A stretch of DNA of 64,000 bases from Nakazawaea peltata (lineage: Eukaryota; Ascomycota; Pichiomycetes; Alaninales; Pachysolenaceae), in contig BCGQ01000001.1 in NCBI GenBank assembly GCA_001599355.1, forward strand, positions 561,135 to 625,134, read 5' to 3'. Position numbers and translations under genes: made by a program. The notes under the pieces were generated by a model. That model saw only the letters and a program-made list of their open reading frames with translations, did no database searches and was not told the DNA's origin. Shown piece after piece: positions 1-10,014 of the stretch; the first letter of the stretch is position 1; the number at the start of each line of letters is the position of its first letter.

Positions 1-1
1 T

Positions 2-352
2 AAGGGCAAATATGCCAATCAGGTTGGACCAGAAGATGTCAAACAATTGAATGACCATTTAGCCGATTACGAACCGATATGGAGCCAATTCGATCTGTTC
101 GTATATCTATCCACAGACGACTTATCAAACGTGTATAAATGGAGATTGCAACAAGAACATGCGTTGAAACTGTCAAATCTGGGGAAGGGAATGACTGATC
201 TGGAGGTGGAGAAATTCGTAGATAGATATATGCCTAGTTACCTGCTTTATTACTCTGATTTGATTTCCGGACCTGGAGTATCTGCTAAAGGTAACAATTT
301 GAGATTAAAGATTGATCTTGAGAGGAACGTTATTGACACTACAGTACTATAA
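2..352 (+). CDS. TDA10: TDA10-like ATP-binding kinase, C-terminal part (5' end outside window)
   Basis: An open frame runs in from the window edge and ends at the TAA at 350-352, giving about 116 residues of the C-terminus. The segments VYKWRLQQEH and GMTDLEVEKFVDRYMPSY match the conserved C-terminal part of yeast Tda10 (YGR205W), a P-loop kinase of the D-glycerate 3-kinase/uridine-kinase-like family. The P-loop itself lies upstream of the window, so catalytic competence cannot be judged. The internal ATG at 47 is not the true start because the homologous frame is open upstream of it. It is convergent with the cyclin gene, with about 107 bases between stop codons. Confidence 0.72.
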   Translation, partial: KGKYANQVGPEDVKQLNDHLADYEPIWSQFDLFVYLSTDDLSNVYKWRLQQEHALKLSNLGKGMTDLEVEKFVDRYMPSYLLYYSDLISGPGVSAKGNNLRLKIDLERNVIDTTVL

Positions 353-459
353 TAAAAAAACAGCGTATATTTGTTAACTCCTATATATATCCGTAACCCA
401 AAATGAATGTAAAGTGTTTAAAGCGAGTGAAAGCAAGAAAATGTTAGGTGAAAGAGCAT

Positions 460-1404
460 TTAGAATCTCATTTCGTATTGTCTCAAGAGATCGTTTAATT
501 CTCTTTCTTCGTAAAGAGCCATATTTTTGGTGTTTGTTAAAGAAATCTGTTGAGGTTTCATGACACGTTGGACCATGATGTCCTCAGAGTCAGATCCTAA
601 AGTTCTTACAGAGCAAGTTGAACTAGCTCTGGAATGGAGAGAGTCCATTGAGACTGATCTAGATGTAGAGGCCGAAACCGAAGGACGTTGAGGTGAAGAA
701 CCAGAACTTTGAATTGGTGAAGGCAATGGGGAGACAGGATATGCGACTTGTTGTTGTCTGTTGATATAACCCAGTTGCAGTGATGGTACTTGAAGGTAAG
801 AAGCTTGCTTCAATTTCTGTTGTTGTTTCTGTAAAGAACGACGCATCTTCATCAGTTTTCTCAAGTCTTGCTTGATTGGCTCAATGAATCTTCTCAAAGA
901 ATTACATAATTCAGTTTCGTCGATACGTAAATCCCAATCTAATAAATACAACAATTGTCTCTCCATCAAATTAACATCTTTTTTATCGAAAAGAGAGTCG
1001 GTGTAGGTGGCCCAATGCTTATTCTTAGGGGACGAGTCATTGTGATATTTGGATGACAAGATCAAACAAGCAAGGAAAATACGATGTCTGGTACATGGCA
1101 AACCTTGCAGGTCCTTTGGTAACTTTTCTTTTAATCTGTTGAGGTAGACAACGGTAGCCATCAAAGTACCGGTATAAACGTTGGTGTATCTAACCAATTT
1201 GGTGATGAAGGTCATCATGGAAGGCAAATGAGACAGCTGGTTCTTCTGAGATGGAGATCCTGGTGGAGAAGGGTACTTGGACAGCAGCTGTTGCTTATCC
1301 AGGGAGCATGGTAAAACTTGCAAGGCATTGACGACCAAATGATGGATCATCTCTTGAGAGACTGGAGACTTCAAGAGAATGTTTAAAGCTTGTGAATCGG
1401 ACAT
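460..1404 (-). CDS. Pho85-type cyclin, Pcl1/Pcl2 subfamily
   Basis: A 314-residue protein with one cyclin box at about residues 60-175. The blocks TFITKLVRYTNVYTGTL, RIFLACLILSSKYHNDSSP and NLMERQLLYLLDWDLR are typical of yeast Pcl1/Pcl2, G1 cyclins that activate the kinase Pho85 in cell-cycle entry and polarised growth. Residues about 180-290 are rich in Lys/Gln and then Ser/Pro/Thr, a likely PEST-like and phosphorylated tail, consistent with an unstable cyclin. The start is the first ATG of the frame and begins MSDSQALNILLKSP, as in Pcl relatives. I cannot separate Pcl1, Pcl2 and Pcl9 from sequence alone. A promoter region of 1.2 kb lies upstream, longer than usual here. Confidence 0.85.
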   Translation of the reverse strand: MSDSQALNILLKSPVSQEMIHHLVVNALQVLPCSLDKQQLLSKYPSPPGSPSQKNQLSHLPSMMTFITKLVRYTNVYTGTLMATVVYLNRLKEKLPKDLQGLPCTRHRIFLACLILSSKYHNDSSPKNKHWATYTDSLFDKKDVNLMERQLLYLLDWDLRIDETELCNSLRRFIEPIKQDLRKLMKMRRSLQKQQQKLKQASYLQVPSLQLGYINRQQQVAYPVSPLPSPIQSSGSSPQRPSVSASTSRSVSMDSLHSRASSTCSVRTLGSDSEDIMVQRVMKPQQISLTNTKNMALYEERELNDLLRQYEMRF

Positions 1405-2579
1405 TGTAGTAAATTATGAATGTAATGAAGTGAACGCTTATGAACCAATGGGTTGAAAAATAGAGCCAAATCTTGGGATATATATATCTGCAGGAAACCC
1501 TCAGAGTTGTCGGTGAATTGATTGATAAATTTCCCTTTTTGAATAAATGGGCTTGAAAAAAAGGAGAGACCTTCCCCTTCCTGCTGCTTCGTGCACATTA
1601 GAGGTTGTGCTTTCAAACAGAACACCGTTTGGAACTATTAAGACGTGCATCCCCGACGTTCTAGGTCCATTGATCAACCTGCATGAAAAATTGGTGTTTT
1701 TCTTGATCGAAATTTCCTATTTGGGCGATTTGAAACAATAGAAAATTGTGAGTTTACTCCTTTTTGCTGCGCGTCAGGAAAGAAAAGGACGTGTCGTGCG
1801 TCAGAAGGAGAAGTGTGAGAAAAAGGGGGGGAAGAGGTAGCGTGTTTTAGAAAAAGGGGAAGGGAGGGAATAAGCCAACGGAAGGATGGTGATAGCGTTG
1901 GATGGTGAATAGAATAGAGGCTGGTGAATAGAATCGCGATTAGGGGCTGATGAATAGAGGCTGACAAAGAGAGGTTGGTACTACTGTTTGAGGCTTGATC
2001 CATTTGATTGGTGTCTCATATCCCTTCTACTGTTTCACTAAGATCTCAAAAAAGTTTCAGATCCCCTTCCCCCCTTTTCGACTATAGTCAAACGAGCATC
2101 TGAAAAAGGAGCTTATTCGGTTCTAATTTTGGCTCTTCTGCTTTAAGTACGCGAACCCATTTGCTTAAATTATGCGCATACGCGCGTCGCGATGACACTA
2201 CTTTTTTCATCTTAAATTGCCTATTTGGTTAAACTGAAGGGAGTGTAGGGGGTCTATTTTGGGTTAATGGGATGCTTAAAGCGAGATGCTGGTTCATCTT
2301 GCGTGATGGAAGTCTGCTGGTATAGTTGGGATCCTTGTAATTCAACGTTTGTTCGTTTCATAGTACTCTTCTACCCAGCAAAATCCTCCCCTCTCCTACC
2401 CCCGGTAAACTTCCTAAGCCTCTAAAGCCTTCGAAGGCTCTCGTCTCTGATTTTCCTTAGCATTGTACGACGCGAAGCTCCAAAATTACTATGGCGCATA
2501 AGGTTCATGACACTCTTCAAAAGTAGGAGCATTCTTTACTTTGGCGTCGCTTCAGGTTAACTCAAAGGGATTTCGGGAT
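1405..2579. other. Divergent intergenic region between the cyclin gene and the CTO1-like gene
   Basis: No gene is supported here. The tract holds C/T-rich and A/T-rich promoter-like sequence and an imperfect short repeat, GGTGAATAGAATAG-like, recurring between about 1900 and 1960. Short open frames in it show no protein-like conservation. The length suggests two divergent promoters. Confidence 0.6.
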
Positions 2580-3365
2580 ATGTCAAGCTCCAAAAAGGGA
2601 ATTCAATCTTTGTTACTGCAGGCAAGGTTGATCATTGCAGATTTCGATGACACAATAACCGCCGGTGATACCTTACATTTCGTTATTGAGGCACTGCTGA
2701 AATTCAAGGGCGCTAACGATGCTCTCGATCATCTAGTCAATACCTATATGAACACGAGAAAGCAATGGCTTAAAGAGAACTCAGCCTTGTATGACAACAG
2801 ATTATACGATGTGTCTAAACAGCTCGATTATCAGAAGCTGCTGCGATTGGTGGAGATGTCAAGCGTTGATGAGCTGACAAGAATGGGGTTGTTTCATGGA
2901 GTGCCTCGAGATCTCTTCATTGAGGCAAGTTCCGGTATTACACTGAAGCCCGGTTTCTTCAATTTCATGAATTTGTATTATGGAAAGACACCTATTGTGA
3001 TTTTGAGTGTCAATTGGTCTCTGTCAATGTTGTCTCTGTTTTTCGAAAGAAATGGCTATAAAACGGGATCGGATGACCTTGTGATTGTCAGTAATGAGTT
3101 TGAATTTGTGAATGAGAAAGTATCTGGACCACCAGTTGAACCACAATTACGTACTGGAGCTGATAAATTACTTAAAACTCAGAGTTTATTGTCATTATAT
3201 GGGAATAATGCTGTATATATTGGCGATTCAGAGACAGATTTACTATCAATGTTGGAATGTAAGAAAGGTATCTCTATGGGGAAATCACTAACTCAAGCTT
3301 TAGTCACTCTCGAACAATTAAATCAACTGTACTACGAAGCTAATGACTGGAATGATTTATATTAA
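2580..3365 (+). CDS. CTO1: HAD-like hydrolase, Cto1 (YCR015C) family
   Basis: A 261-residue protein. HAD motif I is ADFDDTIT (residues about 22-29), with the two Asp nucleophile/acid positions and a following GDT. Motif II is LSVNWS, and motif IV is YIGDSETDLLSML near residue 216. This order, with the RTGADKLL segment before motif IV, matches my recollection of yeast Cto1 (cold tolerance; also called YCR015C), a HAD phosphatase-like protein whose substrate is not established. The frame is open to a TTG at 2541, but the first ATG is at 2580 (MSSSKKG), chosen as start. It converges with SFA1; the stops are 34 bases apart. Confidence 0.75.
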   Translation: MSSSKKGIQSLLLQARLIIADFDDTITAGDTLHFVIEALLKFKGANDALDHLVNTYMNTRKQWLKENSALYDNRLYDVSKQLDYQKLLRLVEMSSVDELTRMGLFHGVPRDLFIEASSGITLKPGFFNFMNLYYGKTPIVILSVNWSLSMLSLFFERNGYKTGSDDLVIVSNEFEFVNEKVSGPPVEPQLRTGADKLLKTQSLLSLYGNNAVYIGDSETDLLSMLECKKGISMGKSLTQALVTLEQLNQLYYEANDWNDLY

Positions 3366-3399
3366 ATTAAAAATGAGAAATAATGGGGCCATTGCCTAG

Positions 3400-4551
<1,152 letters not shown>

Positions 4552-4596
4552 TTAATTGATATGCTTTTTTAAATTTAATCAACGAATATTCCTTCC

Positions 4597-4603
4597 TTTT
4601 ATA
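4597..4603 (-). promoter_or_regulatory. TATA box of SFA1
   Basis: On the minus strand the sequence reads TATAAAA, about 60 bases upstream of the SFA1 start codon, a usual place for a yeast TATA element. Confidence 0.55.
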
Positions 4604-4840
4604 TTTTCCGTTTGCTTTCCACGGGAAATTTCAAGCTCGGCTCTAGTTAATTTAAGGGTAGGAAAAAGTGATTGTCCTAATTTGGCAAAGATATCCAGGG
4701 AAGTTTTTCGTAATAATAGGGGATTTAGCCGATGGGGTAGAGGGGGAGCAGTATGGGCGTAGTATGGGAGAGGTAGATGGGGCCCGAGGGAGATTCAATA
4801 AGAACTCGGATCGATCTGATGCAACCTCTATTCATGCACA

Positions 4841-4860
4841 TGAATGTTCTTCGAATATTC
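4841..4860. promoter_or_regulatory. Heat-shock-like element upstream of SFA1
   Basis: The sequence TGAATGTTCTTCGAATATTC contains two GAA/TTC inverted pairs, nGAAnnTTCn twice with one extra base between them. This matches the Hsf1 binding pattern apart from the spacing. It lies about 300 bases upstream of the SFA1 start codon. Binding is inferred only. Confidence 0.45.
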
Positions 4861-5753
4861 TTTGGATGTGTTGGTATTCTTTGAGTATTTCTTTTCTATT
4901 GCAGAAATCTTTTATTATGCGGGACACTTTTTCCGCCTTGGTCGGAAATTATTATACCCGAGCTTGAGCCGTACTTTAAGTCTGGGCAATAATCTTAGTA
5001 AATAGTGCATGGGCTGGAACATGTCAAAATGGAGAAAATGATGTCATAATAAGAGGGGAGTTTGAGGGAGTGGAGGGTTCAGAGGTGCTCATCGGCTCGG
5101 AGATACTGAGTATTAAATCCCTCGGATCACATATCAACTGTTGTATAAATCAACTTGACACTATTTGTTTCTATTTCTATCCTGCGATGAGATGTCAAAT
5201 TTCATATGATAATCTTAGAAAATTATTAATGGAAACTCAGGAATGGCAAATTCCTTCTATTTGAATAGTTTTGGTTCCACTAACAATGTAGACGAATTAT
5301 TGCGATGGAAATCCACCTTGCTGGTAATGATCTCTTCTCATAATATCCACTGTCATCTGCTATGTACTCTCATAGTTTGCTCTCCTATTTCGCTCTTATT
5401 GTTCGCTCACCTTATTTTCTCCCTAATTTCCTCTATTTTTCCGACACATTAAGAGGGAGGCAGAAGAACTGAAAGGTTGAAAGGTTCACCATTTTATATT
5501 ATGTGCCATGATTTGTATGATCTAGATCCGACTATATCGATCCGGATCTCTTAAATCTCTCATTTAGAGTGCTTTACTTGCGATTCTAACCTTCTTACTT
5601 CCCCCTCTCCTCTCCTCTCTCAGCTCCATGCTTATTTTCCAGAGCACTTTACAACTATCATTTACTAGAGCCCCGGAAGAGAAAATCGCACCATTCTTAA
5701 TGAACTTAATTGAATTTACCGCCCATTCCATATCTCCCCCCAAAACACCCCAT

Positions 5754-6449
5754 ATGTTCCAAACAACTCGTTTCTTTGCTAGATCATACCATTCAATTAG
5801 CCATCTCAATCCGGAACTTGTATCCAAAAAATCCAACGAGATTTTACAACTCCTGTTGGACAAATACGTTCCTAAATATGGATTCAAGGAGTTGTCATTA
5901 TTGAGTGCCGCCAAAGACTTCAATTATACAAGCTCAAGTATACTATCGCTTTTCGAGAAACCTCCAGTAGACCTGTTGGTACAATATAATCTCTCATCGA
6001 AAAGATTACTGTTACAGAACCATTATGACGAATTATTCGATGAAAATAAAACGACAATGATGAAGAATTTGATCACTAAAAGATTGGAAATGAACAAACC
6101 TTTGGTGCCAGTTTACTCCGAACTGTTAAGTAATATGATTTTACCACATAATGCGGTTTCATCTATCCAAGAATTATTGGATTTAGCCGACGAATTCCAG
6201 TTCTTATGCGAAGATCAATCAAACGACTTCAGTTGGTACAGTAAGAGATTATCAGTTGCTACGATATACGTTCAAAGTGAATTACATATGTTAAAAAGTG
6301 ACGATTTCGACAAAACAATTAAATTCATGACTGCTAGAGTCGATGAAATGGATAAATTAGGTACAGCTTATAACAATTTCGAAGAATGGTCGGTCTTTAA
6401 CTTGATGAGTTTAGTCAACTTGATCAAATCTCAATTAGCAAGAGGGTAA
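5754..6449 (+). CDS. COQ9: Ubiquinone biosynthesis protein COQ9, mitochondrial
   Basis: A 231-residue protein. MFQTTRFFARSYHS is a typical basic, Ser/Tyr-containing mitochondrial presequence, so the ATG at 5754 is preferred over the upstream in-frame ATGs at 5628 and 5700. The body matches Coq9: KYVPKYGFKELSLLSAAKDFNY near residues 35-55, LITKRLEMNKP, WYSKRLSVATIYVQSEL, and the C-terminus EEWSVFNLMSLVNLIKSQLARG shortened here to NLIKSQLARG, as in the yeast protein. Coq9 is a lipid-binding TetR-fold protein of the matrix-side coenzyme Q synthome that supports Coq7 hydroxylase. Its stop codon directly abuts the stop of YKE2. Confidence 0.88.
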   Translation: MFQTTRFFARSYHSISHLNPELVSKKSNEILQLLLDKYVPKYGFKELSLLSAAKDFNYTSSSILSLFEKPPVDLLVQYNLSSKRLLLQNHYDELFDENKTTMMKNLITKRLEMNKPLVPVYSELLSNMILPHNAVSSIQELLDLADEFQFLCEDQSNDFSWYSKRLSVATIYVQSELHMLKSDDFDKTIKFMTARVDEMDKLGTAYNNFEEWSVFNLMSLVNLIKSQLARG

Positions 6450-6845
6450 TTATGCATTGGCAGTTGGTACAGGACCAGATTCAGCAGCTGATGAAATGGC
6501 TGCCGTCCTTATCTTTATAATATTAGCTCTCAAGTCTTCAAGTCTCTTTGTTTTGGACGCTATTTGCTCCTCGACTCTTTTGACTTCTCCTGTAATAAAC
6601 TCGATTCTTTTATCAACATTCATAGTCAGTTCAGTAAAATCTTGTTTTAATAACACTGGACCGACCAATTTGTATACATTTGGTTCCTCTCCATCGATTC
6701 CTTCCAACTTTTCAAACTCTTGTTTGACACTCAAATTCTCCTGGTATTGAGTCTCCAATTTCTGTCTCAGTTGGTAAAGTTCTTGTTGCAGTTGTTGTTC
6801 CAGGGTGAACTCTTTGGATACTCTTTCTAATTCGGCGGCTGACAT
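6450..6845 (-). CDS. YKE2: Prefoldin subunit 6 (Gim1/Yke2)
   Basis: A 131-residue beta-type prefoldin subunit. Two long heptad-rich helices (residues about 10-55 and 80-115) flank the YKLVGPVLLKQDFTE turn, a hallmark of prefoldin subunit 6. It belongs to the heterohexameric prefoldin complex that hands nascent actin and tubulin to the cytosolic chaperonin. The Ala/Ser/Pro tail is not conserved. The TAA stop at 6450-6452 is immediately next to the COQ9 stop at 6447-6449, so the two mRNAs must overlap in antisense at their 3' ends. Confidence 0.9.
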   Translation of the reverse strand: MSAAELERVSKEFTLEQQLQQELYQLRQKLETQYQENLSVKQEFEKLEGIDGEEPNVYKLVGPVLLKQDFTELTMNVDKRIEFITGEVKRVEEQIASKTKRLEDLRANIIKIRTAAISSAAESGPVPTANA

Positions 6846-6930
6846 TTCTGGTGGGTGATACGTGTGGCTGAAGTGTGGTGATCACTTGATTTCTTAACGA
6901 AATGGAAAAAATTAATATGGACGAGTAGGA

Positions 6931-6986
6931 GATTTTGTTAGGGATTTTGTTAGGGATTTTGTTAGGGATTTTGTTAGGGATTTTGG
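6931..6986. repeat. 12-bp tandem repeat, about 4.7 copies
   Basis: The unit GATTTTGTTAGG repeats perfectly at 6931, 6943, 6955 and 6967 and then partially from 6979. It lies in the divergent promoter between YKE2 and PBA1. The register GTTAGGGATTTT contains TTAGGG, but only inside a 12-mer, so telomeric origin is not supported. A related 12-mer array lies near 60643. Confidence 0.9.
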
Positions 6987-7112
6987 AGAGATTTTATTCG
7001 TAAAACAAGAGCAACATAGTTTGATTTGCCTTCGGAGGTGGAGGTTAAAAGTGATTAGGTGATTAGAAAGCGATCAGGTGGTCAGAAAGTGATTGAGTAG
7101 CAGAAGATCAAG

Positions 7113-7951
7113 ATGATTGTAAGTGATTAACTGGACAGAATTCCTATTGTTTAGAGTCAATACTAACTATTTAGATCAAACCATGGAGCGAATTGCCTCC
7201 ACCAAGACATCTCATTGAAGAAGATGAAGAGGACGAAGATATGGAGATTAAGTTTGAATCTACAACGAGTCATTCCGAGATCGAGATTCAATTCAAAGAT
7301 GCATCTTTTGGGTCAAAAGTTTACGATGCTTTAGTAATAGTTCCAGAATCTATGTCTTTCTTAGTTAGTTGTTTAGGAGAGCTGGAACATGTGGGCGAAA
7401 TTTCACTGAGTTATCCTGTGACGTCTTCCTCTGCAGAAATCGATTCAGATTATTATGATGAAGATATTGGATTATACAAATCAAATGATAAACCAAAGAA
7501 TGACCCCGTTAAGGTGCTGTTGACATCGCTCAATAATATTCTCTTTATGGTAATTCCTTACTGTTGGAATATGCGTCTCGTCAACCAATTTTCCTCGGTT
7601 GTTATACCTAAATTGTCATTCAAAAAATTGGTTGCTATAGATACGGACCCTCAGATTGACCGTGTATATTATTTATCGTCTGAGAAGGTCACTAATGCCA
7701 AGATTTCCGAATTGCTGCTTCCATTGACACCTCCTTCATACTTAAAGGGCTCTGTAGCGTCGTTTGTCAGTGTAGCTACTAGTCTTAATAGGAACAGTAT
7801 CTTTATTGCTTGTACTAAAACAGCTGAAGATCTCTACGATGTTGCATTCATTTTGTCCGAATTGTTGAAGACTCCAGACCAATTGAACTATATATTCAGA
7901 TGTGAGAAAGCATTATCTCTTCTGGGGGCTCAAGCAGGACTTTATATATAA
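7113..7951 (+). CDS. PBA1: Proteasome assembly chaperone PBA1 (POC1), two exons
   Basis: Exons 7113-7118 and 7175-7951 join to a 260-residue protein. The first exon encodes only Met-Ile. After splicing the N-terminus reads MIIKPWSELPPPRHLIEE, which matches yeast Pba1 (LFKQWNDLPEPKHLL), and the C-terminus LGAQAGLYI matches GAQSGLYI, the HbYX-type tail that docks on the 20S alpha ring. Pba1 pairs with Pba2 in early assembly of the proteasome core. Without the intron, the long frame has no usable ATG: the out-of-frame ATG at 7183 stops after eleven codons. I recall that yeast PBA1 also has a 5'-proximal intron, which supports the model. Confidence 0.88.
7119..7174 (+). other. PBA1: Spliceosomal intron of PBA1 (56 nt)
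   Basis: The 5' splice site is GTAAGT (7119-7124), the branch point TACTAAC (7161-7167), and the 3' splice site TTTAG ends at 7174. Only seven bases separate the branch motif from the 3' end. Unspliced RNA would stop after five codons (ATG ATT GTA AGT GAT TAA). Confidence 0.9.
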
Positions 7952-8333
7952 AGAACTGATAGTGGTATAGTGATATGGATTTCTGTAATTATATGTTATT
8001 GTAGATTAAGACTAGAAGTACCAACTTTGGAGGTCTCCAAATTTGTCTGAATCCAAGCTCGGAAGATCCTCCCCTGCCCCAGCTTCTCACTCCCCTCTTC
8101 TAAATCACCCCCTTCCCACCTACCCCCTTCCCCTAACCTTATTGACACATAAATTCTACAGCTGCCATCCATCCTCTTCGCAGAGACTGAAAAATTTCTT
8201 TTTTGCCTAACAAAATGGGAAAAAATTTTTTACTAAGAAAAATTTTTTTCAGCTAATTTTTCTTTGGAGTTCTCAGTTAAGAAGAGATTAGCTTGGTTTG
8301 ATCAATCGAAGTAGAAGACATTTATAGCGAACG
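7952..8333. promoter_or_regulatory. NOP56 promoter with RRPE-like elements
   Basis: Between PBA1 and NOP56 the stretch 8190-8265 holds repeated AAAAATTTTT-type blocks: TGAAAAATTTC near 8186, GGGAAAAAATTTTTTAC near 8217 and GAAAAATTTTTTTCAGC near 8238. These match the rRNA-processing element (RRPE) found upstream of ribosome-biogenesis genes, fitting NOP56. The rest is C/T-rich sequence, 8060-8130, without a gene. Confidence 0.6.
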
Positions 8334-9818
8334 ATGGCTGATTACTTGCTTTTCGAAGAGGCCACCGGTTATGCCGTGTTCAAGGTCAAATTGCAACAAG
8401 ATGATATTGGATCAAGATTGAAGGAGGTCCAAGAGGCCGCTTCTGACTTGGGTAAATTCAGTAAGTTGGTCGAGTTGGTTTCTTTTGCTCCATTCAAGGG
8501 TGCTGCTCAAGCTTTGGAGAATGCAAACGAGATCTCTGAAGGTTTGGTTTCTGACTACTTGAAGAGTGTCTTGGAATTGAACTTGCCAAAACTGTCCAAG
8601 AAGTCCAAGATTACCTTGGGTATCTCTGATAAGAACTTGGGTCCATCTATCAAGGAGGCCTTCCCATACGTTGATTCCGTTTCCAACGAAGTTATTCAAG
8701 ATTTGTTGCGTGGTATCAGAAACCATGGTCATAAATTGTTAAAGGACTTACAAGAGGGTGATAATGAGAGAGCTCAATTAGGTTTGGGTCATGCTTACTC
8801 CAGAGCTAAGGTTAAGTTCAGTGTCCAAAAGAACGATAACCACATCATCCAACTGATCGCTTTGTTGGATCAATTAGACAAGGATATCAACACCTTTGCC
8901 ATGAGAGTTAAAGAATGGTACGGTTGGCACTTCCCAGAGTTGGCTAAGATTGTTCCAGATAACTATGCTTTTGCCAGCTTAGTCTTGTTCATCAAGGACA
9001 AGGCTTCTTTGAACGAAGACTCTTTGCATGATTTGGCTGCCTTATTGAACGAGGATGCCGGTGTTGCTCAAAGAGTTATTGATCTGGCCAGAATTTCCAT
9101 GGGTCAAGATATCAGTGAACAAGACATGAACAATGTTTTGACTTTTGCTCAAAGAACCGTCTCTATCTCTGACTACAGAAAGCAATTATACAAATACTTA
9201 ACTGACAAGATGCATACTGTTGCTCCAAACTTATCCGAGTTGATTGGTGAGGTTGTTGGTGCTAGATTGATTTCCCATGCTGGTTCTTTGACCAACTTGT
9301 CTAAGCAAGCTGCTTCTACTGTCCAAATTTTGGGTGCTGAGAAGGCTTTGTTCAGAGCTTTGAAGACTAAGGGTAACACTCCAAAGTACGGTTTGATCTA
9401 CCATTCTTCCTTCATTGGTAAGGCTTCTGCTAAGAACAAGGGTAGAATTTCTAGATATTTGGCCAACAAGTGTTCTATCGCTTCCAGAATTGACAACTAC
9501 AGTGACGAACCATCTAATGTATTCGGTTCTATCTTGAAGAAGCAAGTTGAAGAGAGATTGGAATTCTACGACACTGGTAAGTCTCCAATGAAGAACAGTG
9601 ATGCCATCAAGGAAGCTTTGCTGTTATCTGGAACAAGTGCTAGCGACTTGGTCGAAGAGGCTCCTGTTGAGAAGAAGGAGAAGAAAGAAAAGAAGGAGAA
9701 GAAGGAGAAGAAAGAGAAGAAGGAAAAGAAAGAGAAGAAGGAGAAGAAGGAGAAGAAGAGAAAATCCGATGACGGTGAAGAATCTCCAAAGAAGAAGAAG
9801 AAGAAGTCTAAGGATTAA
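8334..9818 (+). CDS. NOP56: Box C/D snoRNP core protein Nop56
   Basis: A 494-residue protein nearly collinear with yeast Nop56 (Sik1). It begins YLLFEEATGYAVFKVKLQQDDIG without the last bases (N-terminal NOP5 domain), followed by a coiled-coil NOSIC region (GLGHAYSRAKVKFSVQKND) and the Nop RNA/15.5K-binding domain (SELIGEVVGARLISHAGSLT, LGAEKALFRALKTKGNTPKY). SAKNKGRISRYLANKCSIAS distinguishes it from Nop58. The tail is a run of KKE-type repeats, as in other eukaryotes. It guides rRNA 2'-O-methylation in the nucleolus with Nop1, Nop58 and Snu13. CTG at 8853 (codon 174) falls in HIIQ-x-IALLDQ where orthologues have Ala, supporting CUG=Ala. Confidence 0.97.
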   Translation: MADYLLFEEATGYAVFKVKLQQDDIGSRLKEVQEAASDLGKFSKLVELVSFAPFKGAAQALENANEISEGLVSDYLKSVLELNLPKLSKKSKITLGISDKNLGPSIKEAFPYVDSVSNEVIQDLLRGIRNHGHKLLKDLQEGDNERAQLGLGHAYSRAKVKFSVQKNDNHIIQLIALLDQLDKDINTFAMRVKEWYGWHFPELAKIVPDNYAFASLVLFIKDKASLNEDSLHDLAALLNEDAGVAQRVIDLARISMGQDISEQDMNNVLTFAQRTVSISDYRKQLYKYLTDKMHTVAPNLSELIGEVVGARLISHAGSLTNLSKQAASTVQILGAEKALFRALKTKGNTPKYGLIYHSSFIGKASAKNKGRISRYLANKCSIASRIDNYSDEPSNVFGSILKKQVEERLEFYDTGKSPMKNSDAIKEALLLSGTSASDLVEEAPVEKKEKKEKKEKKEKKEKKEKKEKKEKKEKKRKSDDGEESPKKKKKKSKD

Positions 9819-10014
9819 CTCTGCTGATCTTTTGTTTCCCCCATTTTCTGTATTTTATAATATCCAAAGTTACCTCGAGCTAATTTTGAATCCGTTTTTC
9901 AAGCATACATATAGATCAAACATCGATATTGTTTGTCTTTAAACCTTTATTTTTAAGTTTATTCCGTTTCATATTGCCACGTATATACTCTCATAAAATT
10001 AACCTAATGGTCTC

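Noticed and set aside
5018-5125. Possible C/D-box snoRNA (AATGATGTC and ACTGAG)
   Set aside because: The C box is imperfect and no terminal stem is evident.
6931-6986. Interstitial telomere, because of TTAGGG inside the repeat
   Set aside because: The unit is a 12-mer with T-rich spacer and occurs in a promoter; yeast telomere repeats of this group are different and variable.
9598-9942. Arg/Lys-rich open frame overlapping the NOP56 tail
   Set aside because: It is the shifted reading of the KKE repeat of NOP56.
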